This document shows, piece after piece, positions 36,715 through 45,535 of a stretch of 57,462 bases of DNA. The notes beneath the pieces are model-generated. The model searched no databases. It was not told where the DNA came from and worked only from the letters and a program-made list of their open reading frames with translations. Position numbers and translations under genes: made by a program. How positions within the stretch are numbered: position 1 is the first letter of the stretch; each line of letters opens with the position of its first letter. The DNA is from Micavibrio aeruginosavorus (lineage in GTDB: Bacteria > Pseudomonadota > Alphaproteobacteria > Micavibrionales > Micavibrionaceae): assembly GCA_003241475.1 (NCBI GenBank), contig QFQB01000004.1, forward strand, positions 1 through 57,462, written 5' to 3'.

Positions 36715-36741
36715 AAAATAACCGCCTTATGGGGCGGTTAT
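36715..36741 (-). promoter_or_regulatory. Leader hairpin upstream of infC
   Basis: On the minus strand: ATAACCGCC-CCATAA-GGCGGTTAT, a nine-base perfect stem followed by TTTA, ending about 17 bases before the infC GGAG. It resembles a weak terminator, so it may act as an attenuator or as a leader structure in infC autoregulation. Function is inferred from position. Confidence 0.45.
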
Positions 36742-36782
36742 AAGCGCATTGATAGGCCGATTTCGGCGGGATTTCAAGGGTT

Positions 36783-37064
36783 TTAATGGGGGTATTGAAC
36801 CATGATCGTCTTATCCCTCGCCGTATCCCCGCGCAAAACAGTCAAAGAGGTTTTAGGGACGGCCAAAGTTTTGGACAGAAGAGCGATCACGGCCTTGTTG
36901 GCCTTGCCGTCCTCAGGCGCGCATGTCACATAAATGCGTATCTGCACGGTGCTATCCGCGCGTCTTTCGATTTTGATTCGTTCCGCCGACGCCTTGGGCG
37001 TAACATGCACGTGAAGAAGACCGCGATCATCCACCAGCGCAGTCAAATCATCTTTCAGCCCCAT
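36783..37064 (-). CDS. DUF167 (UPF0235, YggU-like) protein
   Basis: The 93-residue protein has the family blocks VHVTPKASAERI, IYVTCAPEDGKANKAVIALL and VLRGDTARDKTI. The family folds as a small alpha/beta domain, is found across bacteria and archaea and has no assigned function. It starts three bases after the thrS stop and is therefore co-transcribed with thrS. The infC leader follows after about 40 bases. Confidence 0.9.
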   Translation of the reverse strand: MGLKDDLTALVDDRGLLHVHVTPKASAERIKIERRADSTVQIRIYVTCAPEDGKANKAVIALLSKTLAVPKTSLTVLRGDTARDKTIMVQYPH

Positions 37065-37067
37065 AGG

Positions 37068-39050
37068 CTAATACGGCGGCTGGACGGCAAGGAACAAATC
37101 TTCAGCCGCGATGTCGGCGTTCTTGATCGTCTGTCCATCCGAACCCAGAGTGCGGATCGCCACATTGCGCTCTTCCGCCTCGCGCTTGCCGACCACGAAT
37201 AGGAACGGCACTTTTTGCAAGGAATGTTCGCGCACCTTGTAGTTGATCTTTTCGTTGCGGACATCGAGTTCGGCGCGAATGCCTTTGGCTTTTAATTCGC
37301 GCAGCAATTCTTGCGCGTAATCATCGGCTTCGGACGTAATCGTCGCCACCACGCATTGCACGGGCGCAAGCCACAGCGGCAATTTCCCCGCATAGCTTTC
37401 CAGCAAGATGCCCGTAAAGCGTTCCAGCGTGCCGAGCACCGCACGATGCAGCATAACGGGGCGTTTGCGCGAGCCGTCTTCCGCCGTGTAGGAGGCATCA
37501 AGACGCTCGGGTAGCACAAAATCAAGCTGCAGCGTGCCGCATTGCCAGCTGCGGCCGATCGCATCACGGATATGGTATTCGACTTTGGGGCCGTAGAACG
37601 CGCCTTCGCCCGCCTCTTCGGTAAACTCCAGCCCTGCTTGGGTCAGCGCCTGACGCAGACCGTTTTCGGCCTTGTCCCATGTTTCATCGGAACCAGCCTT
37701 GTTTTCAGGGCGGAGCGCGAGAACAACACGCACATCGTCAAATCCAAGATCCGCATAAACATTTTTGATGAGATCGCAAAACGCAACAGATTCCGACATG
37801 ATCTGGTCTTCGGTGCAGAAAATATGCGCATCATCCTGCGTCATCTGGCGCACGCGCATCAAGCCGTGCAGCGCGCCGTGCGCTTCGTTGCGGTGGCAGC
37901 AGCCGAATTCGGCCAGACGCAGCGGCAGATCGCGGTAGGATTTGATGCCCTGATTGAACACCTGAACATGCGCGGGGCAGTTCATGGGTTTAAGCGCCAT
38001 AAAATGCTTCGGCTCTTCCTTGAAGACCTTGCCGCCCTCTTCCGTGTTGGGCACAACGTCCGGAACAACGAACATATTCTCGCGGTATTTGCCCCAGTGC
38101 CCCGAAGCTTCCCACAATTTGTTGTCGATCAGCTGCGGCGTCTTGATTTCCTTGTACCCCGCATCGCGGATGCGGCGGCGGATATAATTTTCCAGCTGGT
38201 GATAGATCACATAGCCCTTAGGGTGCCAGAACACAGATCCTTGCGCTTCTTCTTGAATATGGAAGAGATCAAGCTCCTTGCCAAGTTTGCGGTGATCGCG
38301 TCTCTCCGCTTCTTCCAATTGGTGCAGGTGATCTTTCAATTCCTGATCGTTGCGCCAAGCCGTGCCGTAAATGCGCGTCAGCACCGCCTTGTTGGAATCG
38401 CCGCGCCAGTATGCGCCCGCAACCTTCATCAGTTTAAACGCCGTTCCGGCGTCTTTCGTCGTTTTCATGTGCGGACCGCGGCACAGATCGAGCCACTCGC
38501 CCTGTTTATAGATTTTGATGCTTTCGGTTTCCGGCAAATCTTGAATCAGCTCCGCCTTGAAATTCTCGCCCTTGGCCTTGAAGTATTTGATGGCCTCATT
38601 GCGATCCCACACCTCGCGCACGAACGGCGATCCGCGCTCGACGATCTTGCGCATTTCTTTTTCGATGGCGGCGAAATCTTCGGTTGAAAACGGCTCGTTG
38701 CGGGCGAAATCGTAAAAGAACCCGTTTTCGATGTTCGGGCCGATCGTCACCTGCGTGCCCGGATAGAGCGTTTGTACAGCTTCGGCCAGAATATGCGCCG
38801 TGTCATGGCGGATCAGTTCCAGCCCTTCTGGATCCTCGCGTTTGACGAGGCTCAAGGACACGTCCTTTTCGATCGGTAGCGATAGATCGGACAATTGCCC
38901 GTCGATTTTGGCGGCGACCACGGCTTTGGCCAGACTTTTAGAAATGCTCTCGGCGACCTCGAGGCCCGTCGTTCCGACCGGATAGGTGCGCTTTGCGCCA
39001 TCGGGCAGAGTAACGATAATTTGTGCGGTGGCGGATTTCTGGGCTTCCAT
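37068..39050 (-). CDS. thrS: Threonyl-tRNA synthetase
   Basis: Charges tRNA-Thr. I chose the ATG at 39050 (660 residues); a GTG at 39062 is also in frame and neither has a strong ribosome site. The domains are TGS (IIVTLPDGAKRTYPVG), the editing domain with HDTAHILAEAV and LCRGPHMKTTKDAGTAFKL, the class II core and an anticodon-binding domain. The core holds zinc ligands in MNCPAH, NEAHGALHGLMRVRQ and VMLHRAVLGTLERF. The anticodon-binding domain begins PLWLAPVQC. The length is normal. It heads the thrS-DUF167-infC group. Confidence 0.97.
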   Translation of the reverse strand: MEAQKSATAQIIVTLPDGAKRTYPVGTTGLEVAESISKSLAKAVVAAKIDGQLSDLSLPIEKDVSLSLVKREDPEGLELIRHDTAHILAEAVQTLYPGTQVTIGPNIENGFFYDFARNEPFSTEDFAAIEKEMRKIVERGSPFVREVWDRNEAIKYFKAKGENFKAELIQDLPETESIKIYKQGEWLDLCRGPHMKTTKDAGTAFKLMKVAGAYWRGDSNKAVLTRIYGTAWRNDQELKDHLHQLEEAERRDHRKLGKELDLFHIQEEAQGSVFWHPKGYVIYHQLENYIRRRIRDAGYKEIKTPQLIDNKLWEASGHWGKYRENMFVVPDVVPNTEEGGKVFKEEPKHFMALKPMNCPAHVQVFNQGIKSYRDLPLRLAEFGCCHRNEAHGALHGLMRVRQMTQDDAHIFCTEDQIMSESVAFCDLIKNVYADLGFDDVRVVLALRPENKAGSDETWDKAENGLRQALTQAGLEFTEEAGEGAFYGPKVEYHIRDAIGRSWQCGTLQLDFVLPERLDASYTAEDGSRKRPVMLHRAVLGTLERFTGILLESYAGKLPLWLAPVQCVVATITSEADDYAQELLRELKAKGIRAELDVRNEKINYKVREHSLQKVPFLFVVGKREAEERNVAIRTLGSDGQTIKNADIAAEDLFLAVQPPY

Positions 39051-39128
39051 GGTCTTTTTCACGTATGTTTTAAGGGGTTACATTTAACCATAGAAACCGG
39101 ACCAGTCACGGGGTTTTTGAGAATTTTC

Positions 39129-39157
39129 TTGTCAAGATAGGCAGAAGCTGTTAATTA
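39129..39157 (+). promoter_or_regulatory. Predicted promoter of the first methyltransferase gene
   Basis: TTGTCA (39129-39134), a 17-base spacer and TAATTA (39152-39157). The start would be about 39164, four bases before the ATG at 39168. No Shine-Dalgarno. Confidence 0.4.
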
Positions 39158-39167
39158 CCATAACATA

Positions 39168-39833
39168 ATGAACATATTCGACAATTTCTCGGAACAAGCC
39201 CTGTCCACGGCGTACCATTACGACAGCTGGGCCAATAGCTATGATCGCGATGTGAGCGAGGAATTTTCCTACGAGGCACACAAAAAAGTGGCGGAAGCGG
39301 TGCGTGAATACGCATGCGCCGATGCTATAAATATCCTTGATTTGGGCACGGGCACCGGTCTGGTTCTGCAAGAACTAAAACCGGCCTTTTCCAAAGCCAG
39401 CATGACGGGATTGGATGCCAGCATCCAGATGCTGGACAAACAGCGCTCGAAATACCTTGGTACACGCCTGCAGCATTGCGATATTGGCTCGAACGATTGG
39501 CCCGTTCCCGAAAATCACTTCGATATTGTTACCTGCGCGGGCACATTGAGCCTGATCCCCGATTTGAACCACGTTTTGGACCAGACACGCAAAGCCGCCC
39601 GAACAGGCGCAACAATTGCCATGAGCTTCCTGATTGGCACCGAGCAACGCAAAGATCACTTTCTGGCGGAGATATTCGATGGCACGCGCATCTATCAACG
39701 CACCCCTTCGGAAATGCGGCAAGCCGTAGAAAAACACGGTTTTAAAGTGCACAAAACACCTGACATTTTTATAGGGTACGCCGGCCAAACCTTTCGGGAA
39801 TATCATGGTGTTATTGCCTTTATCAAAAACTGA
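39168..39833 (+). CDS. Class I SAM-dependent methyltransferase
   Basis: The 221-residue protein has the SAM-binding motif I ILDLGTGTG (about residues 56-64), the acidic residue after strand two in MTGLDAS, motif II-like LQHCDI, and FDIVTCAGTLSLIPD as motif IV. An N-terminal YDSWANSYDRDV block is seen in UbiE/biotin-type methyltransferases and tetratricopeptide-linked relatives. The acceptor is unknown. It is divergent from thrS. A second, clearly different methyltransferase follows in the same direction. Confidence 0.82.
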   Translation: MNIFDNFSEQALSTAYHYDSWANSYDRDVSEEFSYEAHKKVAEAVREYACADAINILDLGTGTGLVLQELKPAFSKASMTGLDASIQMLDKQRSKYLGTRLQHCDIGSNDWPVPENHFDIVTCAGTLSLIPDLNHVLDQTRKAARTGATIAMSFLIGTEQRKDHFLAEIFDGTRIYQRTPSEMRQAVEKHGFKVHKTPDIFIGYAGQTFREYHGVIAFIKN

Positions 39834-39860
39834 TCTACGCCTTTTATCCTGCAACAATCA

Positions 39861-39869
39861 TGCTATGAT
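39861..39869 (+). promoter_or_regulatory. Extended -10 before the second methyltransferase gene
   Basis: TG-C-TATGAT ends six bases before the ATG at 39876, so the transcript would begin at about the start codon. The -35 is poor. Confidence 0.45.
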
Positions 39870-39875
39870 TTTTGC

Positions 39876-40556
39876 ATGTTGCGCCCTCTGATAAATTTTT
39901 ATCAACGCCATGCCGCCCGCCGGATGTTTACCCGCTGGTCCCCCCTGTATGAAACAGAAGTAGCGGAGAATTCCTATAGCGCGGCGGATGCTGTGGCCCG
40001 CGCCGCTTTGCCCCTTCTGGCAACACGCAATGCAAACAAACCCCTCATTGCCGACATCGGGATTGGGACAGGCCTGCTGGCGCAGCAAATTTATGATTCC
40101 TACCCTTGCCGCATTATCGGGCTGGATTTTACCGAGGATATGATGGCGGTTGCCGCCGCGCGCGAAATCGCGGAATTGCTGGTCAAATGCGACGCCGGAA
40201 AAGACGTCTGGCCAATACTAGACAATAGTTGCGGCATGGTCATCAGTGCAGGTTTGGGCGAGTATTTAAGCCCGGAAATGCTGCAGCATTTTTTGAATGA
40301 AAGCGCCCGCGTGCTACAGCAAAATGCCCCGCTTGTGTTCACCTATATGCCCGCAGCAAAAAACGAAAAAAAGACCACCTACTGGCGCGGTCATTCGGGA
40401 TCTTATCTTGTGTTCGGATATGAACCGGAGGAAATGGAAGAGCGGCTCGCCAAGGCAGGCCTATCTCTCAAACGTCACGAAGCCCCCTTTAAAGGCTGCG
40501 TCTTCGCAGATGGTAGTTCTTACGACTACCGCCTTATTATAGCGGAAGCGTCTTAA
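39876..40556 (+). CDS. Class I SAM-dependent methyltransferase
   Basis: The 226-residue protein begins with a basic helix (LRPLINFYQRHAARRMFTRW) followed by SPLYETEVAENSYS. Motif I is IADIGIGTGLLAQQI, then IIGLDFTEDMM and GMVISAGLGEYLSPE in place of motif IV. The fold is that of class I methyltransferases; the acceptor is unknown. Identity with the neighbouring methyltransferase is limited to the fold motifs, so they are not a recent duplication. A leaderless start is likely. Confidence 0.8.
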   Translation: MLRPLINFYQRHAARRMFTRWSPLYETEVAENSYSAADAVARAALPLLATRNANKPLIADIGIGTGLLAQQIYDSYPCRIIGLDFTEDMMAVAAAREIAELLVKCDAGKDVWPILDNSCGMVISAGLGEYLSPEMLQHFLNESARVLQQNAPLVFTYMPAAKNEKKTTYWRGHSGSYLVFGYEPEEMEERLAKAGLSLKRHEAPFKGCVFADGSSYDYRLIIAEAS

Positions 40557-40598
40557 AATATAAAATATTGATTTTACTTGATAAAATTATTTACTTCA

Positions 40599-40621
40599 AT
40601 AATCTTGAAATGTTGAATTAT
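40599..40621. promoter_or_regulatory. Imperfect inverted repeat upstream of the SDR-ArsR pair
   Basis: ATAAT-N13-ATTAT in the 115-base AT-rich leader of the SDR gene, enclosing TTGAAA and TTGA. Size and symmetry recall ArsR-family operators, and an ArsR-type gene is the last gene of the unit. No promoter with good boxes could be fixed. Confidence 0.25.
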
Positions 40622-40671
40622 AAGGATCATGTCTCTTTCATTGATTTAAACATGAAAGAAGGAACGACATC

Positions 40672-41394
40672 ATGAAACTGAAAAACAAAGTCGCTATCGT
40701 GACCGGAGCCGCCCGCGGCATCGGCGCCGCTACAGCTCTAAAACTGGCGCAGGAAGGCGCGGATGTTTTACTGACCTACAGCAAATCGGCGGATAAGGCT
40801 GAAAAAGTCGCAAATGACATTCGCGCCCTTGGACGCAAGGCTGTGGTTTTGAAAGCCGATGCAGGTGAGCCGGAAACCACATCCGCCATCGTCGATGCTG
40901 CCATAAAGGAATTCGGCAAGATCGACATCCTCGTCAACAACGCAGGCGTTTTCGAGGCCGGCGGAGCGGTGGGAGAAATGAACGAAACCGAGTTCGAGCA
41001 CATGCTGTCGGTCAATGTCAGGTCCGTCTTTACGACCACGCAAGCCGCCGTCAAACATCTGAAGTCCGGCGGGCGCATCATCAATATCAGCAGCGGCCTT
41101 GGCGAACGGGCCATTTTCGCGGGCGCCAGTGGATATAATATGACAAAATTTGCCGTCAACGGTTTGACCCGTTCATGGGCGCATGATTTGGCCCTGAAAA
41201 ACATCACCGTAAATGCTGTGGCTCCGGGACCTATTGAAACCGACATGATGCCTGATGGCGCAGGAGATATGACGGCCATGAAGCGCGCCGGAAAACCCGA
41301 GGAAGTTGCGAATGTGGTTGCTTTTCTGGCCTCGGACGAAGCAAGTTATGTGACCGGCGCGATCGTGCCGGTTGACGGAGGAACAAACGCATAA
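40672..41394 (+). CDS. Short-chain dehydrogenase/reductase (FabG-like)
   Basis: Classical SDR of 240 residues. The cofactor site is TGAARGIGAA (residues 11-20), NNAGVFEAGG is at 89-98, the catalytic Ser is at 140-141 (NISSGLG), Tyr155 and Lys159 lie in YNMTK, and the C-terminus is YVTGAIVPVDGG. The loop after strand two (TYSKSADKAE) lacks the acidic residue of NAD enzymes, so NADP is likelier. The substrate is unknown. GAAGGAA lies seven to eight bases before the ATG. The stop TAA is immediately followed by the ATG of the ArsR-type gene. Confidence 0.92.
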   Translation: MKLKNKVAIVTGAARGIGAATALKLAQEGADVLLTYSKSADKAEKVANDIRALGRKAVVLKADAGEPETTSAIVDAAIKEFGKIDILVNNAGVFEAGGAVGEMNETEFEHMLSVNVRSVFTTTQAAVKHLKSGGRIINISSGLGERAIFAGASGYNMTKFAVNGLTRSWAHDLALKNITVNAVAPGPIETDMMPDGAGDMTAMKRAGKPEEVANVVAFLASDEASYVTGAIVPVDGGTNA

Positions 41395-41709
41395 ATGGCC
41401 AGAGGCTTCACCCACCCGCGGATCGAAGACATAACACTGAACGAGATTCTCCACGCGCTGGCGGATCCCGTCCGGCGGAATGTTGTGCAAAAATTGATGA
41501 GCGGAGAGGTTTTAAACTGCAGCAATACTTGCAGCAAACTTTCCCCTTCGACCGTCTCTTTTCACTATAAAATTCTGCGGGAAGCGGGACTGGTTTATTC
41601 CGAAAAGAAGGGCGTAGAGGTTTTGAATACCCTCCGCAGCAATGACGTAAACGCCCGGTTTCCGGGGCTTTTGGACGCCATTCTCAACTGCAGCAAAAAC
41701 GCGCCCTAG
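41395..41709 (+). CDS. ArsR-family winged-helix regulator
   Basis: The 104-residue protein has the fold markers LADPVRRNVVQKLM, the recognition helix LSPSTVSFHYKILREAGLVYSE and a wing. At the position of the ELCVCD metal box of classical ArsR it has NCSNTCS, with Cys42 and Cys46, and a third cysteine at 99 in the last helix. A metal or redox sensor is therefore possible. It is co-translated with the SDR gene and probably regulates it and itself. Its stop overlaps the stop of the convergent HlyD-like gene in CTAG. Confidence 0.85.
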   Translation: MARGFTHPRIEDITLNEILHALADPVRRNVVQKLMSGEVLNCSNTCSKLSPSTVSFHYKILREAGLVYSEKKGVEVLNTLRSNDVNARFPGLLDAILNCSKNAP

Positions 41710-43157
41710 CGCTCGTTCATCGAGCTGTCGATGGTTTTGACGAACGGCTTGAGGATGTATTCCATGACCGTTTTTTCGCCCGTCAGAATATCCACCGTTG
41801 CGACCATCCCGGGGATGATCGGTAGAACCTCGTCCTTGCGCTTAAGGGTATTTTCGCTGGTCATAACGCGCACATGGTAGTAGCTCTCGCCCTTTTCGTC
41901 CGTTACGGCGTCGGGTGAAATCGCCACGACTTTGCCTTTCAGACCGCCGTAAATGGAGAAGTCATAGGCGCTGATTTTGACGGTTGCAGGCTGGTCCGGA
42001 TAAAGGAACGCGATATCCTTGGGCTTGATGCGGGCCTCAACCAGCAATTGGTCGTCCTTGGGCACGATCTCGATAAAATCCTGACCCGGTTGCACAACGC
42101 CGCCCACCGTATAGACCTTCAGATCCTTGATGTAGCCGTTTACGGGGGATTTGATCTCCGTGCGGTCCTTCTTGTCGGTCAGGCTGACAAGGCCTTGTTT
42201 CAGGGCGTTCATCTCGTTCATTTTGGCCGACAGTTCCATCTGCGCCTGCGCCTTGGCAGAAGCCTCCACGTCGCGGATGCGGGCATCGGCTTCGGCAATG
42301 GCGGCACGCGCGCGCGGCATGGCCGCGCTGACCGAGTTCATTTCCGTCTGCTTTTCCTTGATGCTCTGGTCCAGCTCCAAAAGCTCCATTTTCGGGGCGG
42401 AACCGCGCGCGACCAGAGGCGCCACAATATTCTTGCGGTCGCGGATCAGCGACATCTGGCCGCTTAAGTCGCTTGATTTGATCTGAAGTTCACTAAGCTC
42501 TTGATTTCTCTGACTTTTCTGTTGCTGAAAGATAATGGTCTGGCCGTTGACCTTGTCGCGGTTGGCGCGATAGGCCGCCATTTCCTCGGACACGCTCTGC
42601 GGAGAGTTCTTCATAACTTCCTCGGTGAATTCCGGCACCTTGCCCTCGACCTCCGCCTGAAGGCGCGTCACGGCCGCAACAAGACCGTAATAGCGCGTCT
42701 CGTTCGATCCCAGCTCCGATCCTGCCGCAACGTCGCGAAGACGCACCACGACCTGCCCGGCGGTGACCTCGTCGCCTTCCTTGACCTTGATCTCGTCGAT
42801 GATCCCGCCTTCGAGCGAGGAGAGCTTCTGAATTTCCTTGGAGGGAATAACCTTGCCCTCGCCGCGCGTGGTCACTTCCAGATGCGCGAAGCTGGCCCAG
42901 AGGAAGAACAGAATGAAAAAGCCGCAAACGGTGAGCAACATGACATGGGCGCCGAGCGGCAAATCCTCATCCGTCATCAGGATGCGATCCGCATGAGCGG
43001 CGGCCTTCGAAAGCTGGTTTTTCATCCAGCCCTGACGGACCTGATTGATATTATCCTCCAGCGAAGGCGGTGCGCCCAGTTGCGCCGCCATGGCTTTGGC
43101 AAGATTCGGGTCTTGCCCCGTGATGGTTTTGACAGGCTTTTTTTGTTGGCTACTCAT
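41706..43157 (-). CDS. Type I secretion membrane-fusion protein (HlyD/LapC family)
   Basis: Periplasmic adaptor linking the ABC exporter to the TolC-like channel. The 483-residue protein has a cytoplasmic N-terminus of about 70 residues and one membrane segment (71-90). The first half-lipoyl block follows (GEGKVIPS…LEGGIIDEIKVKEGDEV), then a long coiled-coil hairpin (about residues 150-310). The second lipoyl half is IKSPVNGYIKDLKVYTVGGVV, and the beta-barrel region ends with IPGMVATVDILTGEKTVMEYILKP, the HlyD family signature. It is the last gene of the adhesin export locus, three bases after the ABC exporter. Confidence 0.95.
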   Translation of the reverse strand: MSSQQKKPVKTITGQDPNLAKAMAAQLGAPPSLEDNINQVRQGWMKNQLSKAAAHADRILMTDEDLPLGAHVMLLTVCGFFILFFLWASFAHLEVTTRGEGKVIPSKEIQKLSSLEGGIIDEIKVKEGDEVTAGQVVVRLRDVAAGSELGSNETRYYGLVAAVTRLQAEVEGKVPEFTEEVMKNSPQSVSEEMAAYRANRDKVNGQTIIFQQQKSQRNQELSELQIKSSDLSGQMSLIRDRKNIVAPLVARGSAPKMELLELDQSIKEKQTEMNSVSAAMPRARAAIAEADARIRDVEASAKAQAQMELSAKMNEMNALKQGLVSLTDKKDRTEIKSPVNGYIKDLKVYTVGGVVQPGQDFIEIVPKDDQLLVEARIKPKDIAFLYPDQPATVKISAYDFSIYGGLKGKVVAISPDAVTDEKGESYYHVRVMTSENTLKRKDEVLPIIPGMVATVDILTGEKTVMEYILKPFVKTIDSSMNER

Positions 43158-43160
43158 GGC

Positions 43161-45485
43161 TTACACATCCGTATCTTCGGCCGCGGTGCCGTATTGGCGG
43201 GCCTGCAGTTTTCTGATGATTTCGTCCTTCGGACCGTAGGCGATGATGCGGCCGCGGTCGATCAGGATGATTTTGGAGACAAGAGAAAGCATCGAGCCTT
43301 TGTGCGTGATTAGAATCGTCGTGCGGTCTTTGGTCACGACTTCAAGACGCTTCATCAAGCGATTTTCGGACGCAGGGTCCATCGAGGCCGTCGGCTCGTC
43401 CAGAATAAGGACGGGCGGATCGTAAAGAAGCGCCCTCGCGATCGCCACCGCCTGACGCTGGCCGCCGGAAAGCGATTCCCCGCGCTCGCCGACCTGCGTG
43501 TCCAGACCCGCTTTCGAATCGCGCAAAAATTCCGTGACGCCCGCCAGCTCGGCAGCACGTAATACAGCGCGGTCCGGCGCGGTTTCATGCCCCATCGTGA
43601 TGTTGGTGCGCACGGAGCCGTAGAAGAGTTGCGGACTTTGCTGCACGGCGCCCACGTTGCGGCGCAGATCGCCCGGATCAATCTGGCGGACATCGATCCC
43701 GTCAAGCTGCACAGAGCCGGATTCAGGCTGATAAAGATTGATAAGCAAGCGCTCGAGCGTCGTCTTGCCAGACCCCACCGCGCCGATCACGCCCACATGC
43801 TCGCCTTCGTTGATAACGAAATTGACGCCGTTCAGTGCAGGCACGGCTTGGCCGGGATAATGGAAGAGCACGTCTTGAAATTCTACTTTGCCGCGCACGG
43901 ACGGCATGGAAATAAAGTGCTTGCCTGCCGGACGCTCGACAGGACGCTTCATCAACTCGTTCAGCTGATGCAGGCCTTCTTTGGATTGATGAAGGCGTGT
44001 CAGCAAACCCGCCACCTGCGCCAAAGGCGCCATGGCGCGGCCCGTCAAAATAACGCAAGCCACAAGCGCCCCCATCGAAAGCTTCGCATTGGCGATCAGG
44101 TACACGCCGACAATAACGACAGCCACGGACGCCACTTGCTGCACGAACACGGCCAGATTCAACGCCAGCGCATTGATCTGCTTTGATTTGGCGGATGTCT
44201 TCGAAGATTTTTCGGTCAATTCTTCCCATGTGCGCTGCGTGTGGCCTTCGGCAGCCTGAACCTTGATGGTTTCCAGCCCCGCGATGGTTTCAAACAGCAG
44301 CGCGTTTTTAAGCGCGCTTTCCATCATCGATTGCTTGGTCACGCGCTCCAGCGGCTTTTGCATGAACATGCCGATGCCGATTACGAGCGGCACAGCCACA
44401 AACGGCACGAACGCCAGCGGACCGCCGACGATGGCGATCAGCAAAATAAAGAGTAGCACGAACGGCAGGTCGATCAGCGCAGTCATGGTGGCAGAAGTAA
44501 AGAAGTCGCGAAGCGATTCAAACTCGCGCATGTGCGAGGCCATGACGCCGGCGGAGGCTGGACGCGATTCCATCGTCATGCCCATCATCTGTTGGAACAG
44601 ACGCGCGGAAATTTTGATGTCGGCTTTTTTGCCTGCGTAATCCAGAAAATGCGCGCGCATGTTTTTAAGCAAAAAGTCGAACACATAGACGGTCAAAACG
44701 CCCACGGACAAGACCCACAAGGTTTCATAGGCGTTGTTCGGAATAACGCGGTCATACACGTTCATCACGAAAAGCGACGAGATGATCGCAAAAATATTGA
44801 TCATCACAGCGGCCAGAACGACTTCGCCGTAAATATTGCGGTTTTCCCAAATCGCCGACCAGAACCACTCCTTGGCAGTTTCGATCTCGGCGGGGCCTGC
44901 GCGCTCATCGGTGCGGGCAACGGGGCGAATATAAAAGGCATATTCCGTGTAGAGTTTTTTCAGCTCCGACAAACCGAGCAATTGTTTTTCATCTTCGGTT
45001 TCGGGGAATTGAACGAGGAATTGTGTTTCGGGGTGAACCTTGCGGTCCTTGTCGCCTTTGGCGCTTTTCTTGTTCTGTCCGGGTTCGCGCACTTCCCACA
45101 AAATACAGGCCTGCTTGCCTTCAAGAACAAGGATGCAGGGCAGGTTCGGCGCAATCGCCAGCGCTTCGAGCGTCTTTTCGGCCAAACGCGCGTGCAGGCC
45201 CGTGCGCTCTGCCGCGCGCGTAAACAAATTAGGCGTAATGCCGCCTGCCGGAATCGGCAAGCCTGCTGTCAAGGACGCGCGGGACGTGCGGCGGCCATAA
45301 TAGCCGGCGAGGATGCGAAGCGTATCGACCAGCGGATCTTGTATCGCCAGACGGTCGGCCTCCAGCGGCCATGAATCGGCGGCTTGCTGATGCGCTTTGA
45401 CGGCGCTTGCGGGGGAAGATTCGCCTTGCGGTGAATCGAAGGCGGGCGCAGATTCTGCGCCCGTTTCTTGATGATTATTGCTCAC
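43161..45485 (-). CDS. Type I secretion ABC transporter (LapB/LssB type)
   Basis: Inner-membrane ATPase/permease that drives adhesin export. The 774-residue protein starts at GTG 45485, with AAGG eight bases before it. It begins with a disordered segment and a C39-like domain (about residues 45-200). That domain lacks the protease cysteine and serves for substrate binding. Six membrane segments follow (about 205-520). The ATPase has Walker A GAVGSGKTT (about residue 568), Q loop VQQSPQLF, signature LSGGQRQ (about 672) and Walker B VLILDEPTASMD. The next gene downstream is the HlyD-like adaptor. Both lie next to the adhesin they presumably export. Confidence 0.95.
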   Translation of the reverse strand: MSNNHQETGAESAPAFDSPQGESSPASAVKAHQQAADSWPLEADRLAIQDPLVDTLRILAGYYGRRTSRASLTAGLPIPAGGITPNLFTRAAERTGLHARLAEKTLEALAIAPNLPCILVLEGKQACILWEVREPGQNKKSAKGDKDRKVHPETQFLVQFPETEDEKQLLGLSELKKLYTEYAFYIRPVARTDERAGPAEIETAKEWFWSAIWENRNIYGEVVLAAVMINIFAIISSLFVMNVYDRVIPNNAYETLWVLSVGVLTVYVFDFLLKNMRAHFLDYAGKKADIKISARLFQQMMGMTMESRPASAGVMASHMREFESLRDFFTSATMTALIDLPFVLLFILLIAIVGGPLAFVPFVAVPLVIGIGMFMQKPLERVTKQSMMESALKNALLFETIAGLETIKVQAAEGHTQRTWEELTEKSSKTSAKSKQINALALNLAVFVQQVASVAVVIVGVYLIANAKLSMGALVACVILTGRAMAPLAQVAGLLTRLHQSKEGLHQLNELMKRPVERPAGKHFISMPSVRGKVEFQDVLFHYPGQAVPALNGVNFVINEGEHVGVIGAVGSGKTTLERLLINLYQPESGSVQLDGIDVRQIDPGDLRRNVGAVQQSPQLFYGSVRTNITMGHETAPDRAVLRAAELAGVTEFLRDSKAGLDTQVGERGESLSGGQRQAVAIARALLYDPPVLILDEPTASMDPASENRLMKRLEVVTKDRTTILITHKGSMLSLVSKIILIDRGRIIAYGPKDEIIRKLQARQYGTAAEDTDV

Positions 45486-45535
45486 GGTCCAAACCTTGTT
45501 GGATTGATGGTAGCGTACTCTTGGTTAAGATCGGC

